Shown here piece by piece: positions 53,969 through 64,000 of a DNA stretch of 64,000 nucleotides. This stretch comes from Siderastrea radians. Taxonomy: Eukaryota > Cnidaria > Anthozoa > Scleractinia > Rhizangiidae. The DNA lies in the NCBI GenBank assembly GCA_964017195.1, contig OZ024897.1, positions 38,172,836 through 38,236,835 on the forward strand. The letters run 5' to 3'. The position numbers and the translations under genes were made by a program. The first letter of the stretch is position 1. Every line of letters starts with the position of its first letter. The notes beneath the pieces were generated by a model that had not been told where the DNA came from, did not search any database, and saw only the letters and a program-made list of their open reading frames with translations.

Positions 53969-55162
53969 TTAAAGCTATAATTTATGCATAAATTTGCATT
54001 GGTAACATTACTTACAAAGTTGACCTTAAACTCATTGACACTCATCCTTCTTCGAGTTGTTTATGGACTCACATGAACGGAACATTTTCCTCGCCAATAT
54101 ATATAACATTTGAGGCTACACTGTTGGTTGGCATACCTTGGCTTTTATTTCACTCACCACTGTTTACATTCGAGTCGGGTGGCGTCTGTTGCCGATTCTT
54201 GCGATATGTCACTATAAACCCTTCCATAGCGATCATTCGGATATCCGCAGACATTGTTGTCATCTGCTTCAACTTCATCCCATTCGGAGTCGTCAAATCT
54301 GCTCAATTCTTCGTCACTTTCGTCCCAAATTCGAGCTTTAGCGTCTTTACCTGACACCCGATACGCCGTTTTTTAATACCGGAGCGGTTACTGCAGCAAA
54401 ATCTTTTAAAAATTGACCTTAATAACGTGTAAAACTTTGATTTTCCTTCAAACAGGGTTTTAATACACTCTATTACGTTTACATGATGTCGTTCGGGTTC
54501 ATTCCTCCTAGGCTTAGTTTTACGGAGAAAAATCGGCCTGGAACTAGAATGACGTCAGAAGAGCCAATAGATTGTCTTCTGGTAGGAAATGAATTAATAA
54601 TGTCACAAAGTATTTTAAATTATTACCAACCTTTAGATTAGACAACGAGTACGAGATTGGGTACGAGTACGGCTTTGGAATTTAAAGCCCTCGCTAATCC
54701 CTGCTGCTGACCAGTAGGGAATGAGGCCCTTGGAACAAAACTAGTGTGACAGATGATAATCTAATGCATGCACACTATATTTGAAAGGTCGTACTTGTAC
54801 CGTTAGATGGTAGCCCGATCTGAAATAAAACGATCCGATTATCGCTCTTAGTGAATGGTCTGATCCCAGGAGTCATGTTTATAAGTAGATGATTGTCCGG
54901 GTGAGTACAGACCTGAGAAGGATTGTTGTTAGTGACATTGACTGACGTTTTGACAAACTGAGCAAATACATCACCAGAGTGAAAGCTATTGTTTCGATCA
55001 AAGCAAAAATAAAGCTAAAGAAAGAAAGGAAAAAGGAAACCGAGACAAAACAAACAACGATTCCTTCCTCCTGCTGGGGACACGCACTTCGGGAAATAGT
55101 TCCCTACTTGTGGATATAGGAAAAACTAATTCAAGTCGCTTTCCTGGCAACAGTCTGGTTGT

Positions 55163-55276
55163 TATGTGAAATAGAGAATGCTGGCTGTACGTGTTGAAAA
55201 TAATTAAAATTAATTTTTTAAAAACATAACAATGCTAACCTCTTGTTACTCTGTGCACTACATGTGATGATAAAAG
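55163..55276 (+). other. Candidate non-coding first exon of unit D
   Basis: Ends GATAAAAG then GTAAGTGTG. Counterpart of 17330-17443. Confidence 0.4.
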
Positions 55277-55386
55277 GTAAGTGTGTAAGTGCGATATCCC
55301 TTTGTGTACGTACTTTTTAAAAATTTTCCCGTAAAAGGGTTGAGTCTGTGGCTAGGAAATGCGATTCTTCTTTATCTTTGACTTAA

Positions 55387-57406
55387 GGGCCCATTACAGT
55401 ATCTTTTGAGGCCGTTGCTAGGGGAAAATGAATTTGCTGTAACTCAACACATGTATGCTTACATTGGACCAAATTTGGACAATATTCACTGAGGGTAACT
55501 ATGGTTCAGTGCATGACGTCATCGGACCAGACCCAATGTCACGTGATCAGAAACAGAAAAATGAGTTTTTACTTAAAAGACTTACTTTTTTGTCCACAAT
55601 TTCTTGTACCATACCATTTCATGAGCCGTTTTGACGAAATTTAAGCATGCGTTTTGGCTAACGAAAAAAGTTAACAAATTAGGATGAAAAATGTGCTTCT
55701 TTGACTACTCTTTTGGGTATAAATTTTTTGTTTTTTGTCTTTTTGCAAAAAGCATGCTTAAATTTCGAGCAAATAAGATGGTCTTTCGAATTATTTTAAA
55801 ATAGAGCAGCTACTTTTACTTCTCGACGAGAAAAGTTCATTTTTCGCGGCACCGGAAGTGACATACGACTTTTCAGTGGCCACATGCCTAAGCGTTGAAT
55901 AGCCAGGTCGCTAAGGCAATAATTTTCCCATTCTTGGCATCGCAGTCGGCAGCTGAGCTGTTGTTGGAATAATGGCTGCGAGTCAGATAAAAGCCGCCGA
56001 ACTGGATGTGAAATGATGATTGGTCTCCACGTTAGATTGCTTCAGTTCTTGCTTCTTTCACCTTCCAGTCGGCGACCTGTTTTACGAACGGCGCAATCCA
56101 TTCAACAATGTGGATGCACCGAGTCGAGCTGACGTGGTCCAGACCGAGAGTCCCGAGAATTTTATGATAATCTTTGAAAAATTGCCTACTGACAAGGAAT
56201 GAAAGAGCAATGAAATTACGTACTGCAGACCTTAAACGAGTTGGAGGAGGTACCACTCTTCAAGCTGATTTTTTGTCCACATCCGACAACACTCGAACTC
56301 GAACTCTTCAACTGTGTTTTGTTTTTCGAACAAAATTCGTATTTCTCCTTTCCACAGTCACAGTCTTTTAGATCGCTTAAATTACTTTTTGCTAATTTCT
56401 CAAGTGAAGTTGATGTTGTTAGCAGACGTTGCCCATCAAATGTGTCAAGCTCACCATTATTTGTCAGGTTTTCTTTCGTGTGCTTAGAAATTCGGGCGAT
56501 AGAGCTGCTTTCAAGGACAATTTACAAGCCTCCTTTCTTGCTGTACATGTATGCTGCTCTACGTTATCTAGTGGCTAGTCAGTAGCCTCGAAAGCTTCGT
56601 TTATGGAAGAGCTCTCTAAACACTGGAGTTTCTCAGGCTCGGAAGGACAGTTCACAGGTTCACAGGTTCGCGCATAGATCACAGTTTTCTCGCAAGCGAC
56701 GTCAGGTACTTTCGAAGCAGTCGAAGTCACGGCCGCGGTCGGCCGCGAACACAGGGGTTTCTTTATGGGTTTGGGATGATGGCACAATACTTATTTCGGT
56801 TTGCCTCCGCATCACTGACATGTCTATACCCACCTGACACTGACAATCTTTGAATGTCGACTTGCAAATTACGAACGTTTGGACAGATTTGTGCTGCATT
56901 TTAGCAGTTTTTAAATATAAATATCTTAAAATCGCAGCCACCCGGGGAGCTCAATGTACATTAAGAATGTTTTGCTATCATAAAATATCTTTCAACTGAA
57001 AATAGAAAGTGTTAAGTCTTATCTTTCTTGAAATATTGGAGAAAATTGCAGAAATTAAAGACCAAAATCAGCCCGTAAAAAGTGAATCATGATTTACTTG
57101 AAAACGCTCTTACAGATTTTTCTCTAATTTCGCATACAAGTTGTGTAGGTTGGGTAGTTCAAATGGTTCAAGTTTCGTCATAAAGTCTCTGACTAGTTTT
57201 CGAGATATTCGACATTATTTAAAATTAGGCGTTGTCCACTACCGTTGCTATGGTGTCAGCTGTTGCTAGGAAAACATTGAAAAAATTAACTTTGGTCCTA
57301 TGATGAAAAGGTGGTGTAGTATCAAGGAAATGGAAGTTTATCTTCTATAGGAAATTTTGATTTCAAAAGATACACTCTAAGGCCAAAAAAACTGTTGTGA
57401 GCCTCC
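55387..57406 (-). mobile_element. TTAA-flanked DNA transposon with decayed transposase, unit D
   Basis: Flanked by TTAA (55383-55386, 57407-57410) and almost identical to 25847-27863, including the in-frame TAA in the transposase remnant. The insertion therefore predates the dimer duplication and was already dead. Confidence 0.75.
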
Positions 57407-58021
57407 TTAAAGTCAGAAATGCAGAGAAGAGCCTTTTCTAAGTAATAACGTTCTATTCCCTGACTTTGATCACCCCAACGCGATTAACGAATTATAGAGT
57501 CCAATGTTCCATTGTGAAAACAAGGTTTTTGTGACAACTGTTACTATAGCTAGTGTCAAGGAGGCCTATTTCCAACAGCTCGATTGCAGGAGAGCATTTA
57601 TACTCTCAGCTTGAAAGTGCTAATTTAAAAAGCCAATAATTTATTAAGCGAAGCGACGAGTGCCTGTTTGAAGTAAGTGGCAACGGTGACCGGCGTTCCA
57701 ATTATCGGTTTAATAGACTGTCATTTCTTTTCTTTCGCTTCTACTTTTCGTTGCCGATGTTTTTTTTCTCCGTGCCTCCGCCAAAAACTTTATGTGAACA
57801 AATTAAATTGATGAAAGGAAAGGAATATGAGCGGGCGAAAAATTTATATTCTTAAAAGTTTTGGATAAAAACCCACAAACTTAAATTTAACGACGAGTTA
57901 GAAAGTTGGTCAACGATGGTTTCAAACTGGGGAAAATGAATCCATTCCATTCCAGAGATGCCTCAATAAAATTTGCGAGCGAAAGAAGTTTATCTTAGCT
58001 GACGAGCTATATAGGCTTGAG

Positions 58022-60604
58022 TCAAATGACCTACAAAAACTACAGTCAAATGACCTACAAAAACTAATACACGATTTCCTTATCGATGAAAGGCCAGACA
58101 AGGATATTAACACCACACTAGATGAAATAGAAAATATCCTTACTACCGCCGCTAAACGTTGTTTAAAAATTAAGATAATTAGAAAACGACACATCAAAAT
58201 ATCTAACAAAAAATGGTTTGATAAAGAATGTCGTCTTAAAAGACATGAATTAAGGAAAATTGCGAATCTTAAACATAGAGATCCTCTTAATACTACGCTC
58301 AGGGAGGAATATCATTTCGTTTTAAAACAGTACAAAAGCCTTTTGACACAGAAGAAAAATCAATACTATCATACTCAGCTCACAAAACTTGAAACTGCCG
58401 TCGATGATCCGAACAGTCGCAACTTTTGGAACTGTTTAAAGTCAATGGATGATTCTGTCAAGGAAAATATCCTCCCACCAGTTTCCGAAGAAAACTGGAT
58501 GTCTCATTTCCAAACGCTGCACTCTAATGAACCCTTGAATTCACATCAGGAAGCGATCATTTCTGAGTTGCGAACTCTAGAAAATGCGCCAGCTCAATCG
58601 AATTCTTTGAACGGCCTGATAACTGAGCTAGAAATATACACAGCGGCTAAAAAACTTAAAAATAACAAATCTCCTTTCTCAGACAAACTCAAAAATGAAA
58701 TGATCAAATCCAGCTTAAACCAGTTAATGCCTGTTTATCTGAAATTATTTAATACGGTTCTAGGATCGGGTACTATGCCTCAAACATGGTGTAATGGCCT
58801 TATCACACCAATTTTTAAAAGTGGGACTAAAAGTGATCCCTCAAACTATCGTGGAATCTGTGTTTCTAGCTGTCTCGGAAAATTATTTTGCTCAATTCTC
58901 AACCAAAGACTTCTTGAACACGTCCAGTCCCTTGAAATACTTCATAAATCTCAAATTGGGTTTTTAGCAAATAATCGAACAGCGGATCACGTTTTTACAC
59001 TAAGAACAATAATAGATAAGTATGTCAATTGTCATCAAACGAAAGTATATGCATGTTTTGTCGACTTTAGAAAAGCATTTGATTCGGTATGGCACGATGG
59101 ACTTTTATACAAACTGTTACAAATAAATGTCCGAGGAAATTTCTATAATTTAATTAAAAGTTTATACTCGAACTCTACCTCCTCTATAAAAATTGGAAAT
59201 AACAGAACGCGTCCTTTTCGGTATGCACGAGGTGTACGCCAAGGCTGTATTTTAAGTCCTTTGCTCTTTAACCTATACGTTAACGATTTAGCTTTTTCTT
59301 TTAACAATGTTCTATCTGATCCGTTTATACTGCCAAATGGCACCAAACTCAACTCCCTTTTTTATGCAGACGACTTAATTATTTTATCACGATCAAAACT
59401 AGGATTACAAAATTGTCTTAACAAGTTATCTTCATATTGCAACTCCTGGATGCTAAGCATAAACCCTAAGAAAACAAAAATAATGATTTTTCAACGACGT
59501 GAAAAACGATCTGATTATGCTTTTCATGTGGGCAGTGAAAAAATAGACATTGTTCAAGACTATACCTATTTAGGGACTCGCATCTCTTCTTCAGGAAATT
59601 TTACACTCTCACTTGAACATCTACGACAAAAAGCTCTTCATGCTTTCTTTAGTCTAAGACGGCACACAGATTTCAATAAACTTAAACCTTCAATAGCATG
59701 CAAAATTTTCGACTCAAAAATCTTACCAATCTTAACCTACAACAGTGAAGTTTGGGGTGCCTTTGTGAAATCAGACTTTAAGTCGTGGGACCTTTCCCCA
59801 ATTGAGAAAACTCACTTGCAGTTTTGTAAACGATACTTAGAAGTACATAACAAGGCATCCAATATTGCATGCAGAGCCGAACTTGGTAAATTCCCTCTGA
59901 TCATTGATATAAATAAGAAGATACTAAGTTATCTAAATTACTTACACCAAAAGGATGAAAACTCTATAGTCAGACAAGCCTTAAAAATATCGATTGATCT
60001 TTATGATAACGGAAAAAATAGTTTCTACTCTAGTGTCATGAAAATAAATGAATACTATAATTTTAATCACTTTAACTATAGTTCATTAAATGATTGTAAA
60101 ATTAAACAGTATATTAATATCATGAAACAGAAGTATATTTCACATTGGAATCAGACCCTACAAAACTCGCAAAAACTTAGTTTTTATAAAACTATTAAAA
60201 ATAATTATAGCCCTTCTACCTACTTAGATTTAACAAGGAAGGACCCTTTAAGGAAAACATTAGTAAAACTGAGAATAAGCTGTCACAAACTTAGGATCGA
60301 AACAGGTAGATACGACAATATACCTCGTAATGAAAGAATATGCAACTTCTGCAATTGCAACAAAATTGAAGATGAAACTCATTTTTTGTTGGATTGCCCA
60401 GCTTATTCTCAGGTACGCGGCATATTCTTTTCTAAAATAGAATCCAAACTTCCATTACTACGACTACTACCACGCGAAACTCTATTATCACATCTTATGA
60501 ATTCCACTGACTACTTTGTAAACATTAAGCTAATCTCATTTATCTCGGCATGCTTTGAATTGAGAGACAATCTCGTTACAATGATCACCACTTCGAACAG
60601 TTAA
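58022..60604 (+). CDS. Non-LTR reverse transcriptase, 5'-truncated but open
   Basis: About 860 codons are open from the insertion junction to TAA at 60602-60604; the first ATG-like start is internal, near 58343. In order they show a linker, then RT motifs: PVYLKLFNTVL and WCNGLITPIFKSG (motif 1-2a), FVDFRKAFDSVWHDGLLYKL (motif A), GVRQGCILSPLLFNLYVND (motif B-type) and FYADDLIIL (motif C, catalytic YADD about codon 448). A C-terminal region ends in the zinc-knuckle-like CNFC...H...C segment (NFCNCNKIEDETHFLLDC). The missing N terminus would hold an endonuclease. The frame has no stop, so the insertion is young. Clade not assigned. Confidence 0.85.
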   Translation, partial: SNDLQKLQSNDLQKLIHDFLIDERPDKDINTTLDEIENILTTAAKRCLKIKIIRKRHIKISNKKWFDKECRLKRHELRKIANLKHRDPLNTTLREEYHFVLKQYKSLLTQKKNQYYHTQLTKLETAVDDPNSRNFWNCLKSMDDSVKENILPPVSEENWMSHFQTLHSNEPLNSHQEAIISELRTLENAPAQSNSLNGLITELEIYTAAKKLKNNKSPFSDKLKNEMIKSSLNQLMPVYLKLFNTVLGSGTMPQTWCNGLITPIFKSGTKSDPSNYRGICVSSCLGKLFCSILNQRLLEHVQSLEILHKSQIGFLANNRTADHVFTLRTIIDKYVNCHQTKVYACFVDFRKAFDSVWHDGLLYKLLQINVRGNFYNLIKSLYSNSTSSIKIGNNRTRPFRYARGVRQGCILSPLLFNLYVNDLAFSFNNVLSDPFILPNGTKLNSLFYADDLIILSRSKLGLQNCLNKLSSYCNSWMLSINPKKTKIMIFQRREKRSDYAFHVGSEKIDIVQDYTYLGTRISSSGNFTLSLEHLRQKALHAFFSLRRHTDFNKLKPSIACKIFDSKILPILTYNSEVWGAFVKSDFKSWDLSPIEKTHLQFCKRYLEVHNKASNIACRAELGKFPLIIDINKKILSYLNYLHQKDENSIVRQALKISIDLYDNGKNSFYSSVMKINEYYNFNHFNYSSLNDCKIKQYINIMKQKYISHWNQTLQNSQKLSFYKTIKNNYSPSTYLDLTRKDPLRKTLVKLRISCHKLRIETGRYDNIPRNERICNFCNCNKIEDETHFLLDCPAYSQVRGIFFSKIESKLPLLRLLPRETLLSHLMNSTDYFVNIKLISFISACFELRDNLVTMITTSNS

Positions 60605-60786
60605 ATGAACAATTATTGTTAGTAATTGTTTCATATATTATATATAATATTTTTTTCTTTGTTATGTTATGTTATTTTCTACTTTACTAATTATCTTAGT
60701 TAATGAAATAATATGTAATTAAATTTAAGTAGCTTTTGCAATACTACCAAACTTCTATGTAGTCATGCAAATAAAGCTTGTTGTTG
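58022..60786 (+). mobile_element. 5'-truncated non-LTR retrotransposon in unit D
   Basis: A 2,765-bp insertion with a short direct repeat TTGAG on both sides (58017-58021, 60787-60791). Unit B at 28480 has the uninterrupted site (GGCTTGAGTGGTTG). The 3' end is ATAAAGCTTGTTGTTG, a TTG-repeat tail. The 5' end begins mid-ORF, so the endonuclease is missing. Confidence 0.85.
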
Positions 60787-61413
60787 TTGAGTGGTTATAT
60801 TAAAAATTTGTTAATATGTATGTATTTCTCCAATATTTTATTCTAGTCTATTTTATTCTATTTTATTCTAGTCGTACTCCATGAATATAAATAATTTTCA
60901 GGTGCCAATCAGATAGTAAACTGTTCGTCATAACAGAGAACGGGATAACACCCAATTTATTTCCTTGAGGTATTCCATCCTTCTGAGATTTGAGGTTTTC
61001 TGCCGTTTCTCTTCTTTAGGCTTAGTTTACGAACCCTGATGAATGTTGTCGGCTACAAACCCTGTTGAGCCTTAAGACAACATTTTTCGTGGGAGCTAAA
61101 TTAACCTATTTTTGCCAGTTTCCGCAGACCCTGGGAAGCCTTCTCGTTCTCGAAAGGCGAGTGTACGCGGCAGTCTCTGCTAGCTCATGATTAGCAACCC
61201 GAATGAAAATGCATCCCTGTCTCTTGAAGTTAGCTAGCAACCAATAAAGTAGATGGAATTCTAGTACCTTGCTTGGCGCTCTTAGCTCACAGAACTAATT
61301 ACAGTATAATTCCGCATAGATTATCCTTGGTCTGCTACATTTTGAATTCTCCTCACACAAACCGCCATCCTGCCTAACAAATACCTCGCTGTGACGGACA
61401 AAAGTCTAAAACG

Positions 61414-61751
61414 TAGTAGTAGTAGTAGTAGTAATAGTAAAACTTCATTTAAACACGGAAAATCATCAGTTAATTAAGCTTAATTAAGTAAATAACTAAA
61501 ACTAATTACAACTACTTTACAGGATTGCCGTGTGGGAATCCGATATATCAGCTATCTTCTTAATAATTTGCTTAAAATTATTAACAGATACAGCATTTTT
61601 TAGGCAATTGGGTAAGTTATTCCATAACATAGTCCCGCTGTAATAGAAGCTCCGTTTCAAATAGTTGGTATTTGGTTTGGGTAGCGTCAGCTTTCCCTCA
61701 GAGTCTCTCAAGTTATAAACAGAGTGACGCTGAGTGACGCTGAGAGAAAAG
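61414..61751 (-). mobile_element. LINE 3' fragment with ACT-repeat tail in unit D
   Basis: An insertion relative to unit B (29097, AAAACGTGAGGAAAGTTGG). The minus strand encodes a LINE C terminus (YLKRSFYYSGTMLWNNLPNC, SVNNFKQIIKKIAD), then a 3' region ending in ACT repeats (61414-61434). A tandem GAGTGACGCT pair lies at the 5' junction. Confidence 0.7.
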
Positions 61752-61804
61752 TTGGCAAATTTTATTTAATCAAAGCCAAACAAGAGAAAGCAGTGTTGGC
61801 TTTC

Positions 61805-62088
61805 TGCCTCGCCTCACACTAATGATTAACCAATGAGCCCCTATTCGAGTCCCGGAGGAGGTGAATTCTGAGTGGGTTGAGTTCAACCTTACTTCGTACG
61901 TATATGTACATGCTGAGTTCAATCTTACTACGTACGCGGGTTCTCTGGTTTTCTTTCCATCACAAACTACCATTTCCAAATTACAATTTTTCAGGAGCCA
62001 CAGGGGTGGCTTTCTAATAACGGGATTTGAACCCAGGCAACTATTTTGGGAGAAAGATACCCTGACCACCACACCAACCTTGCTACCG
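61805..62088 (-). mobile_element. tRNA-derived SINE in unit D
   Basis: Orthologous to 18781-19044, with the TTGAGTTCAA duplication shared with unit B. Confidence 0.6.
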
Positions 62089-62400
62089 ATGGGGATTTTA
62101 GCAGAATCGAAAGTTAAGCAACACAAATGCTTTTTAGGTTTGCTAATGCTTACTAGACAGCTTACATTAGGATGTGTAAAAAAAGCCATTTTATTTTGTA
62201 AAAGTTCGAAGATAACGTCTTGTCTCAAACTCCTTTGTCAAAAATATTTTTGAAATGGAACTAAACACATTTCTATCTCTCTTGAAAGTCTGCAAAGCGC
62301 AGGAAGAAGTTAACACAAAAAGGGATCTGTAAGAACGAGAAAGTAAATACGACAGTTGTGACAAGACGTATTTTTTGTTAGGGTTTAAAAGCAGTTGTTG

Positions 62401-62914
62401 ATGGCCATGGTTTTCCTCATACAAAAGATGCAGTTCATGCTCAAGCGATTGTGCAGAGCTATTCAGCTTTGTTCTACAACCGCCTTGCTCATATTCATTA
62501 TTTACGTGTTTTACACAAGTGGTGGAACGCAATGGGACGGCGCTCCGCAGAACATGTTGAGACCCGTGCCACCCCGCGCAGCGTGTTCATCAAACATGTT
62601 CGCCACACGGCAGGGCTGCGTGCCGTGTCCTCATGGCACGTTTAGCTTTCCTGGTTGGAGTGAGTGCACGCCTTGGTTGAATTGCTCGCAAATTGCTCGC
62701 AAATTGCTCTTCAAGTTCATCCCATAAAGGGTATGGCCGGCGGCGTCACTAAACTCGTTTGGCGGTCGCAGTGGAAAGGGAACCAAGTTGTGTTCATTGT
62801 TCTGCGACAAATGCTCGAAAGCGGGAAAACTGTGCAAATGGAATGTCTATCCTGGAACAAATTCAGAAGGAATTCGTCACTCACCTCATCGGCAAGTGTC
62901 CTGAAAAACTACAG
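62401..62914 (+). pseudogene. POMK-like membrane exon, unit D, frameshifted
   Basis: Same ATG, anchor and cysteine cluster as units A and C. AAATTGCTCGC is duplicated in tandem at about 62690-62711 (11 bp), and a 4-bp loss occurs near 62794. The net shift destroys the frame after SQIA. The exon still ends in the normal donor (CTACAG then GTGAGC, 62915). The kinase exon would start just beyond the window: 63920-63994 already matches the sequence before the kinase exon of unit A (20645-20725). Confidence 0.75.
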
Positions 62915-63196
62915 GTGAGCCATGATGAATGGAGCGATTTTCTACTTCTGACCATCCAGTGATATAATAATGCATTGTTTATATTGTTGCTGTAACTTGT
63001 TTTTGTTATTTCGTCTTTATAACACTGTAATTGATTCTGGAAAAGATCATTTTACGTTTTCTGGATACCTGTAGCAAACGTTTTTTTGTTATAGAGAAAC
63101 CAGATCTTATGTCACCATACACAATGCTCTGTTAAGCAAATATATATGTCTAATTTCTATGGCATAAGAAACTTTATCACCCCCCTGTGTAACAGA

Positions 63197-63847
63197 GCTT
63201 TTTTTAAAATTTATTATTTATTTACAAAAACAAAAAACAAAAAAATTCCGAGAAATAAGTTAATGTAGAAGAAAAAACTAAACGCAAAAAAAAATTACAA
63301 GCACAGGAAAAGAACAATACATGTAGTTATATAGCGTGTAAAGAAAACCATTGTTTACCAGAGGTTTTTACAACTATTACGACAGTGTAGTGCTCAGAAG
63401 TGCATCTTGTCTAAAGGTTTTGGGCCAAAAAAACTTGTGAACACTTTACATAGCAATTGCAGCTGTGGGAGGTTCCAGGTTGTTTTGCCAGTTAAAAGTG
63501 AAGCAAAAAAATTGCCATTTTTTTTTATGTAGCTTTATTTCCTTTTTCTATTTCATGGATGTTTTTCAGAAGTCGTACAAAACTAGAAAATATCGGAGAG
63601 CATTCCTTTTGTTTACAAACCCAAATGTGATACTAAGCAACTAAAAAAGCAAACTTTATTGGAAGTATCTGCTCGTAACGGCATGTTTTTAGTTAAAACC
63701 TGGCAAGTTTGGAGCCATAAGACAACATTATTCCAAAATGAAATGTAACAGAAATGGTGAAGCTCGAATACTGTGTTTACAGTATTTTAAACTAAAGCTT
63801 ATAATGGTGTTGATGATGATGATGATGATGATGATGCTGCTGATAAC

Positions 63848-63883
<36 letters not shown>

Positions 63884-63919
63884 GATGATGATGACGATGA
63901 TGATGATGATGGAATTTGT
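63197..63919. other. Intron insertion or divergence in unit D with GAT microsatellite
   Basis: Homology to units A and C stops after TGTAACAGAGC and resumes at 63920. In between are AT-rich sequence and a GAT-repeat tract (63811-63912). Poly-Met and poly-Ile open frames across the tract are artefacts. Confidence 0.6.
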
Positions 63920-64000
63920 GAACGCGTCCAGAGTCTGGTGATTAGGCTGATTTCGACCATATTCTGTGAGGATACTGAATAAGATAACTATCAACAGGTG

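Larger units (their letters stand above)
48760..63994 (+). repeat. Segmental duplication copy 2: POMK-like unit dimer C-D
   Basis: Unit C (48760 to about 54590) matches unit A, and unit D (54590 to beyond the window) matches unit B. The C-D junction is the same as the A-B junction. C contains the 5' block (48760-49270) that is missing upstream of A. Confidence 0.85.

Noticed and set aside
63728..63994. Poly-Met / poly-Ile proteins
   Set aside because: Translations of a GAT microsatellite.

Overview
The window looks like nuclear DNA of an invertebrate animal, most likely an anthozoan cnidarian (coral or anemone type). The reasons are a cnidarian-style Polinton/Maverick, host genes with GT-AG introns, several non-LTR and DIRS-type retroelement remnants, tRNA-derived SINEs, and many small foldback DNA transposons. 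The species cannot be fixed from the sequence alone.

Region 1 (1-15228) is a Polinton/Maverick (adintovirus-like) element whose left end lies outside the window. It carries the full module set: two small accessory proteins, a collagen-stalked fibre, an FtsK/HerA-type packaging ATPase, a conserved acidic/proline-rich protein, penton-like and major capsid proteins, small basic and hydrophobic virion proteins, an adenain-type protease, a PLA2-domain protein, a zinc-ribbon protein, a DDE integrase and a protein-primed family B DNA polymerase. Compact TATA-like motifs (the best form is TATARTATACAA) sit just before most start codons, and two divergent gene pairs share a single motif. The fibre, ATPase, 3664-4598 gene, 5391-5767 gene, major capsid protein, protease and polymerase are broken by stops or frameshifts, many at homopolymers. 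The right end is a 174-bp palindrome with AG...CT termini that cuts into an older zinc-finger gene remnant (15229-16078).

Region 2 (16.1-17.2 kb) holds an unusual array of GGAAC...GTTCC palindromes spaced about 31 bp apart.

Region 3 (17.2-30.5 kb) and region 5 (48.7-64.0 kb) are two copies of a dimeric segmental duplication. Each dimer has two units of a gene resembling protein O-mannose kinase (POMK): a probable non-coding first exon, a membrane-anchor exon and a kinase exon. Units A (19361-21337) and C (51308-53203) are intact. Unit B (29775-30490) is disrupted by a MITE and truncated. Unit D (62401-) is frameshifted and runs off the window. Lineage-specific insertions, each with an empty site in the sister copy, date the events: a TTAA transposon in B and D, a 2.3-kb TIR element in A, a MULE-like MITE in B and two LINE insertions in D.

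Region 4 (30.5-48.7 kb) lies between the dimers. It holds the large last exon of an XK-related (XKR) membrane protein gene on the minus strand (34526-37642), a relic unit start, LINE and DIRS remnants, a 121-bp perfect-looking hairpin, a tRNA-derived SINE, microsatellites and a diverged relic of another POMK-unit intron (about 44.9-45.9 kb).
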